A stretch of 9,561 nt of DNA from NCBI GenBank assembly GCA_947177935.1, contig CAMWWG010000025.1:1-9561 (forward strand), written 5' to 3'. The notes under the pieces are model-generated. The model saw nothing but the letters and a program-made list of their open reading frames with translations. It was not told where the DNA came from and made no database searches. Source of the DNA: an uncultured Ruminococcus sp. (lineage in GTDB: Bacteria; Bacillota; Clostridia; Oscillospirales; Ruminococcaceae). Both the position numbers and the translations under genes were made by a program. Shown one piece after another: positions 5,714 to 9,561 of the stretch. How positions within the stretch are numbered: the first letter of the stretch is position 1; every line of letters begins with the position of its first letter.

Positions 5714-5722
5714 TGTTATAAT
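5714..5722 (+). promoter_or_regulatory. Extended -10 promoter of the GH26 gene
   Basis: TGTTATAAT gives a perfect TATAAT (5717-5722) with the TGn extension. There is no recognisable -35 at the right distance (TGGAAG at 5694-5699), which is common for extended -10 promoters. The inferred start is near 5729, about 23 nt before the ATG, just enough for the AGGAGG site. Confidence 0.7.
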
Positions 5723-5751
5723 AATAGTATCTATACTACAAGGAGGCAATT

Positions 5752-7863
5752 ATGCGAAAATCTATCAGAAAAACGATCAGTTCCATTCTGGCGCTCACAT
5801 TCTGCATGACGGGTACAGGTCTGTTGCCAGTTATTGCAGAAGAATCAGAAAAAGCGCTCCCGCTTGGCACATATGAAGTCGAGACATTCGAGGGAGCAGA
5901 ACTCTGGACATCCATCTATGAAACACAGCTCCCGGATTATTCCGGCGAGGGCTTTGCGTATCTGACGGCAAGCCCGATTTCGTTCAACATTGAAGTCGAA
6001 GAAGAAGGCATGTATGAAGTGAAAGTCCGTGCCTGCCAGATTCTCAGTGAAGAAGGCAGAATGCAGACCATTTCTGTTAACGGCATTGATTATACTTACA
6101 ATATGCCCTATATTGACGCCTGGAAAGAAGTCAGCTTTGGTGTATTCCGTATGAAAGAGGGCGTAAACGAGATTGTGTTGAAACCGACTTATGGCTATGC
6201 TGCTTACGATACAATCACGGTTGAAAAAGCAGTCCTGCCGGAAGTGCTCGGAACGGATGAACCATGCGACCCGAAAGCAACGCCGGAAGTCCGTTCTCTG
6301 ATGAAATACCTGAAATCCGTCTACGGCAAGTATGTGCTGTCCGGTCAGCAGGAAATCTACGGCGGCGGACATAACGTGTCCACGAATATCCGTTATGATG
6401 CCAGCACAGATACCTGTACGGACGGCGCAAAGACATATCCCATCGTAGAAGGCGACTACGGCACAGACGACAGCGGCAACAAATTCCCCTGGCATTGCAC
6501 AGATCCCGACACCGGGCAGGATTATGTTTACAGCACGCAGAATCATAATTATACTTACAATGATTACGATCAGGAATGTAATTATCTGTATGAACTGACG
6601 GGCAAATATCCGGCAATCCGTGGCTTTGACCTGAACACGCACAATCCGGGCTTTGAATGGGAAGACGGCGTTGCTGACCGTATGATTTCCTGGACAAAGG
6701 AAAAGAACGGCATTGTCACTGTCAGCTGGCATTGCACCGTTACCACATCTATGGCGGATTTTGAAGTGGATGAAGAGGGCAATTTCACGAAAATTTCGGA
6801 TGACTGGCAGAAATTTACTTATAGTGAAAAGACGGATTTTGTCACTGCAAATTGCATGATAGAAGGCACAAAAGAGTATTATTTCTATCAGGAGTGCATG
6901 CGTCTTGCAGCAGCAGAACTTCAAAAATTGCAGGATGCCGGCGTACCGGTTATTTTCAGACCGTTACACGAAGCAGAGGGCAATCCCGGCAATAACGGTG
7001 ACGGTTCCGGCGCATGGTTCTGGTGGGCAAAAGAGGGCTGTGAAGTCTATAAAGATCTCTGGAAACTGTTATATACGACACTGACGGAAGAATATGGTCT
7101 GCATAATCTGATCTGGGAGCAGAATCTCTATGCCTGGTCGGATGAATCCGCACTGTGGTATGCCGGCGATGATATGGTGGATATTGTCGGCTTTGACAAA
7201 TATAATACGCAGTATAACCGTCATGACGGCAAACAGAGCGGACCGAACGAGGATGCAGAAAGTAAGATTTTCTGGTCGCTCCTGAATTATGTCGATAACA
7301 AGAAAATGGTTGCCATGCCGGAGAATGATTCGATCCCAAGCGTTGAAAATATGATGATTGAGCAGGCAAAATGGCTCTATTTCTGCACATGGTATGACGA
7401 CCAGGGTTCCGAATTTATTTCCGGTGAACAGTATCAGGATCCGGAAACACTCAAGAATACCTATCAGAGTGAATACTGTATTACGTTGGACGAACTTCCG
7501 GCGGATCTGTTCAAGTCCGGGTCTGACAATCCTGACCCGTCCGGCGATCCCGATCCGTCTGGCGATCCCGATCCGTCTGGCGATCCCGATCCGTCTGGCG
7601 ATCCCGACTCGTCCGACGATCCCAATCCTACAGGCACGCTTTGGGGTGATGCCAATGAGGATGGCAATGTGGACATCAGCGACGTTGTTCTGATGAACCG
7701 TGTGTATGTCGGCATTGACGAAATCAGTGCTGAGGGCTTGACAAACGCTGACGTTGACCAGAGTGGCAAGATTGAATTAGCTGATTCTATGAATATCCTG
7801 AAACTCCTGGTGCATTTACTGGAACCGTCTGACTTCCCGATTCAGACAGAGAGCGCAGAATAA
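5752..7863 (+). CDS. Secreted GH26 glycoside hydrolase (probable beta-mannanase), CBM35-like and dockerin modules
   Basis: A 703-residue exported enzyme; AGGAGG (5741-5746) lies 5 nt before the ATG. The signal peptide ends near VIA (about residue 29). Residues 38-160 resemble a CBM35-type carbohydrate-binding module (YEVETFEGAEL, YSGEGFAYL, AYDTITVEKA). The GH26 catalytic domain spans about 175-585. FRPLHEAEGN (402-411) carries the expected acid/base Glu407 after His406, GAWFWW (420-425) is the conserved aromatic stretch, and AMPENDSIPS (521-530) carries the expected nucleophile Glu524. GH26 enzymes mostly cleave internal beta-1,4-mannosidic bonds by a retaining mechanism; a few act on mixed-linkage glucan or xylan, so mannan is likely but not proven. 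A DPDPSG-repeat linker (about 591-629) joins a dockerin (630-692) with loops DANEDGNVDISD (633-644) and DVDQSGKIELAD (667-678). The second loop has Ser and Glu at two ligand positions. The enzyme should bind a scaffoldin by its dockerin. Confidence 0.92.
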   Translation: MRKSIRKTISSILALTFCMTGTGLLPVIAEESEKALPLGTYEVETFEGAELWTSIYETQLPDYSGEGFAYLTASPISFNIEVEEEGMYEVKVRACQILSEEGRMQTISVNGIDYTYNMPYIDAWKEVSFGVFRMKEGVNEIVLKPTYGYAAYDTITVEKAVLPEVLGTDEPCDPKATPEVRSLMKYLKSVYGKYVLSGQQEIYGGGHNVSTNIRYDASTDTCTDGAKTYPIVEGDYGTDDSGNKFPWHCTDPDTGQDYVYSTQNHNYTYNDYDQECNYLYELTGKYPAIRGFDLNTHNPGFEWEDGVADRMISWTKEKNGIVTVSWHCTVTTSMADFEVDEEGNFTKISDDWQKFTYSEKTDFVTANCMIEGTKEYYFYQECMRLAAAELQKLQDAGVPVIFRPLHEAEGNPGNNGDGSGAWFWWAKEGCEVYKDLWKLLYTTLTEEYGLHNLIWEQNLYAWSDESALWYAGDDMVDIVGFDKYNTQYNRHDGKQSGPNEDAESKIFWSLLNYVDNKKMVAMPENDSIPSVENMMIEQAKWLYFCTWYDDQGSEFISGEQYQDPETLKNTYQSEYCITLDELPADLFKSGSDNPDPSGDPDPSGDPDPSGDPDPSGDPDSSDDPNPTGTLWGDANEDGNVDISDVVLMNRVYVGIDEISAEGLTNADVDQSGKIELADSMNILKLLVHLLEPSDFPIQTESAE
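7546..7617 (+). repeat. 18-bp minisatellite coding the DPDPSG linker
   Basis: Three perfect copies of GATCCCGATCCGTCTGGC stand at 7546-7563, 7564-7581 and 7582-7599, followed by a diverged fourth at 7600-7617. They encode the DPDPSG repeats of the GH26 linker. Exact copies of a whole number of codons can be gained or lost by slippage without breaking the frame. Confidence 0.9.
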
Positions 7864-7865
7864 TT

Positions 7866-7901
7866 AAAAAGTCCCGGAAATTTCAAAATTTCCGGGATTT
7901 T
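7866..7901. terminator. Bidirectional terminator between GH26 gene and rplA
   Basis: TCCCGGAAAT and ATTTCCGGGA form a 10-bp stem around a TTCAAA loop. T4 follows on the plus strand, and the A5 on the left gives T5 on the minus strand. It sits 3-9 bases past the GH26 stop codon and about 25 bases past the rplA stop codon, so it can end both convergent transcripts. Confidence 0.88.
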
Positions 7902-7925
7902 ATATTAATTAAACTTAATTAAGAA

Positions 7926-8621
7926 TTATACGCCGTATTTTGCAGTTGCAACCGGCACGCCAGGTCCCATTGTGGAAGTGACTGTGCAGGACTTCAGATA
8001 AGTTCCCTTTGCAGCCGCCGGCTTTGCCTTGACAACTGCCTCCAGCAATGTGGAAAGGTTCACATCCAGTTTTTCAGCGCCGAAAGATGCCTTGCCGATC
8101 GGGCAGTGAATGATATTCGTTTTGTCCAGACGATATTCAATCTTACCTGCTTTTGCCTCGGTAACAGCCTTTGCAACGTCCGGTGTAACTGTGCCGGCTT
8201 TCGGGTTTGGCATCAGTCCACGAGGACCAAGCACACGACCCAGACGACCTACCAGACCCATCATGTCCGGAGATGCCACAACAACGTCGAAATCCATCCA
8301 GTTTTCTTTCATGATCTTGTCAACGAGATCCTGACCGCCTACGAATTCCGCACCGGCAGCTTTTGCTGCTTCGTATTTGTCCTCTTTGCAGAATACGCAG
8401 ACTCTTACCTGCTTACCAGTGCCGTTCGGCAGAACAACTGCGCCACGTACCTGCTGGTCGGCATGTCTGGAGTCAACGCCTAAACGGATGTGTACTTCGA
8501 TTGTCTCATCGAATTTTGCCTTGGCATTCTTGCAGACCAGTTCCAGCGCTTCTGTGGAATCATAGAACTTTGTGCTGTCAATTGCTTTGCAGCTGTCAAC
8601 ATATTTCTTACCATGTTTCAT
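7926..8621 (-). CDS. rplA: Ribosomal protein uL1 (50S L1)
   Basis: A 231-residue protein of normal family length. L1 binds 23S rRNA at the mobile L1 stalk, helps release deacylated tRNA from the E site and represses translation of its own operon by binding mRNA. The family signature is clear around residues 121-145 ([13 protein letters not shown], then [13 protein letters not shown]), as is the C-terminal [10 protein letters not shown] segment (215-224). The ATG at 8621-8619 is preceded by AGGAGG (8638-8633) at 11 nt. The gene follows rplK after 106 nt on the same strand and is the last of the cluster: a terminator follows, and rplJ-rplL are not adjacent. Confidence 0.97.
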   Translation of the reverse strand: MKHGKKYVDSCKAIDSTKFYDSTEALELVCKNAKAKFDETIEVHIRLGVDSRHADQQVRGAVVLPNGTGKQVRVCVFCKEDKYEAAKAAGAEFVGGQDLVDKIMKENWMDFDVVVASPDMMGLVGRLGRVLGPRGLMPNPKAGTVTPDVAKAVTEAKAGKIEYRLDKTNIIHCPIGKASFGAEKLDVNLSTLLEAVVKAKPAAAKGTYLKSCTVTSTMGPGVPVATAKYGV

Positions 8622-8644
8622 GCGATTAAAATCCTCCTGTAGTG

Positions 8645-8671
8645 GTGATAGCGGAAGAAAATTCCTCCCAC
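8645..8671 (-). promoter_or_regulatory. L1-binding-like mRNA element before rplA
   Basis: On the minus strand, GTGGGAGG (8671-8664) is followed by a small hairpin, GGAA/TTCC with loop TTTTC (8665-8653), then GCTATCAC. GTG and CAC close an asymmetric internal loop. GGUGGGAGGC is the core of the L1 target in bacterial 23S rRNA, and L1 autoregulatory leaders mimic it. The element ends 7 nt before the rplA AGGAGG, so bound L1 could block initiation. The motif match is seen; the function is inferred. Confidence 0.55.
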
Positions 8672-8686
8672 GTTATATACAATGAA

Positions 8687-8708
8687 AACTAGAATTTAAC
8701 TAGAATTT
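8687..8708. repeat. 11-bp tandem duplication between rplK and rplA
   Basis: AACTAGAATTT occurs twice back to back (8687-8697 and 8698-8708) in the rplK-rplA spacer. It is probably a simple slippage duplication upstream of the L1-like element. Confidence 0.7.
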
Positions 8709-8727
8709 AAATTGAAATCAAGAAATT

Positions 8728-9153
8728 TCAGTCTTTGACAACAACGCCCATGGAACGTGCTGTGCCTGCAATCATGCTCATTGCAGCCTCGATAGAACCT
8801 GCGTTGAGATCTTTCATTTTGGTCTCAGCGATTTTCTGGATCTGTTCTTTGGTAATGGTTGCGACTTTCGTCTTGTTCGGCACACCAGAACCGCTCTCAA
8901 TGCCACATGCTTTCTTAATCAGAACAGCGGCAGGGGGTGTCTTGGTAATGAATGTGAAAGAACGGTCTGCGTAGACAGTGATGACAACCGGGATAATCAT
9001 GCCGATGTCGTTCTTGGTTCTCTCGTTGAATTCTTTTGTGAATGCCATGATATTCACACCGTGCTGACCTAATGCAGGACCAACCGGCGGCGCAGGTGTT
9101 GCCTTACCTGCGGCAATCTGAAGCTTGATATAGCCAACTACTTTCTGTGCCAT
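8728..9153 (-). CDS. rplK: Ribosomal protein uL11 (50S L11)
   Basis: This 141-residue protein has the usual family length. L11 forms the base of the GTPase-associated centre with the 23S rRNA around position 1070 and contacts elongation factors; in many bacteria it is needed for RelA-type stringent response. The N-terminal proline switch region ([17 protein letters not shown], residues 18-34) and the C-terminal signature around [10 protein letters not shown] (128-137) are intact. The ATG at 9153-9151 has GGAGG (9167-9163) 9 nt upstream. It lies 154 nt after nusG and 106 nt before rplA, all on the minus strand. Confidence 0.97.
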   Translation of the reverse strand: MAQKVVGYIKLQIAAGKATPAPPVGPALGQHGVNIMAFTKEFNERTKNDIGMIIPVVITVYADRSFTFITKTPPAAVLIKKACGIESGSGVPNKTKVATITKEQIQKIAETKMKDLNAGSIEAAMSMIAGTARSMGVVVKD

Positions 9154-9174
9154 AAATGCACACCTCCATAATTT

Positions 9175-9226
9175 GTGGTAAAGGCGGGCAGAGAAATTAA
9201 ATTAAATTTAATTTCTGCTCTCCCAC
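9175..9226 (-). promoter_or_regulatory. Structured rplK leader with GTGGGAG, possible L1 target
   Basis: On the minus strand, GTGGGAG (9226-9220) is followed by GCAGA (9218-9214), then AT-rich arms and TCTGC (9192-9188), and the structure closes with CCAC (9178-9175). GCAGA/TCTGC extended by AATTAAA/TTTAATT makes a long hairpin with a 2-nt bulge, and GTGG/CCAC an outer stem with an asymmetric loop. This is the layout of an L1 leader in front of rplK, as known for the L11-L1 operon of other bacteria. It ends 8 nt before the rplK ribosome site. Confidence 0.5.
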
Positions 9227-9307
9227 TTGAAACTTGAAAATATCGTGAAAATTTAATTTTATGATTTTCTATATTTTCCTGCTGTTTGTGATAATTTTAT
9301 AGTTCGT

Positions 9308-9561
9308 TTAGTCGTCCAGTTTAACTGCCTGGTGCAGAGCAATTGTGGTGGGTGTTTCCCGACCGAACATGCTCACAAGTACTTCGACTTGTTCATTTTC
9401 CAGATCAATGTTTTTGACAACGCCGGTGAAGCCGTCCATTGTTGTGCCTGTGACACGGATTCTGTCTCCGACGCTATAATCCACTTCAATAATGGGCGCA
9501 GAATTGATGCCCATTGCAGCGACTTCCTTTGCCGAAAGCGGCGGGGGCTGTGAGCCAGGAC
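9308..9561 (-). CDS. nusG: Transcription antitermination factor NusG, C-terminal part (5' end outside window)
   Basis: The frame runs from the right edge to TAA at 9310-9308, giving the last 83 residues. It starts PGSQPPPLSAKEVAAMG, the segment that normally closes the N-terminal domain and leads into the linker. The KOW domain follows: VGDRIRV, then GFTGVVKNID, and VEVLVSMFGRETP near the end. NusG binds RNA polymerase through its N-terminal domain (not in the window), while the KOW domain contacts Rho or ribosomal protein S10. An internal ATG at 9514 is not the start, because the family similarity continues upstream without a stop. rplK follows at 154 nt on the same strand, the usual order in bacteria. 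Confidence 0.95.
   Translation of the reverse strand, partial: PGSQPPPLSAKEVAAMGINSAPIIEVDYSVGDRIRVTGTTMDGFTGVVKNIDLENEQVEVLVSMFGRETPTTIALHQAVKLDD

Noticed and set aside
5845..6924. Long minus-strand open frame (359 codons) opposite the GH26 gene
   Set aside because: It lies entirely within the coding region of a clear GH26 enzyme, has no family resemblance, and its openness follows from the codon use of the sense strand.
7546..7617. CRISPR array
   Set aside because: The 18-bp units are contiguous with no spacers and lie in frame within a coding region.
7464..7769. Minus-strand frame with a Gly/Ser/Pro/Asp repeat
   Set aside because: It is the antisense reading of the DPDPSG minisatellite in the GH26 linker, without its own ribosome site.
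8106..8629. Plus-strand frames opposite rplA
   Set aside because: They overlap a complete, unmistakable L1 gene on the other strand.
9332..9553. Plus-strand frame opposite nusG
   Set aside because: It is antisense to the conserved KOW domain of NusG and has no ribosome site or similarity of its own.

Overview
The window looks like chromosome of an anaerobic, fibre-degrading Firmicute close to Ruminococcus (Oscillospiraceae). The reasons are several secreted proteins with C-terminal type I dockerin modules, a dockerin-bearing GH26 mannanase-type enzyme, Gram-positive promoters and strong AGGAGG ribosome sites, and a Firmicute-like nusG-rplK-rplA cluster. The genus is inferred from these families, not from a marker-gene comparison.

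Layout. (1) 1-691, minus strand: the N-terminal 230 codons of an exported protein with a very acidic, Pro/Thr/Glu-rich stalk, running off the left edge and driven by an extended -10 promoter at 844-872. (2) 692-1240: intergenic, AT-rich, with several inverted repeats and no credible gene. (3) 1206-1715: a consensus sigma-A promoter (TTGACA, 17 bp, TATAAT) followed by about 475 nt that are non-coding but rich in nested complementary helices, a possible pseudoknot and a closing T-run. This is a candidate large structured RNA and the most interesting part of the window. (4) 1767-2876: a cytoplasmic SPFH/slipin-family protein with a TTG start and a clear terminator. (5) 3077-5600: a three-gene operon of tandem paralogues, each with a signal peptide, an unrecognised variable domain and a near-identical C-terminal dockerin plus tail. 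It starts at its own promoter and ends at a strong terminator. (6) 5752-7863: a secreted CBM35-like/GH26/linker/dockerin enzyme, probably a beta-mannanase, with its own extended -10 promoter. (7) 7866-7901: a terminator usable on both strands, between the convergent GH26 and rplA genes. (8) 7926-9561, minus strand: rplA, rplK and the C-terminal part of nusG, with GTGGGAG elements resembling the ribosomal protein L1 target in front of both rplK and rplA.

How the parts relate. The dockerin proteins and the mannanase would be exported and bind cohesin modules of scaffoldin proteins encoded elsewhere. The three small proteins have no recognisable catalytic domain and a dockerin flavour different from the mannanase's, so they may occupy different scaffold positions. 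The ribosomal/NusG cluster is housekeeping. The RNA candidate sits just upstream of the slipin gene, but nothing in the sequence proves a functional link between them.
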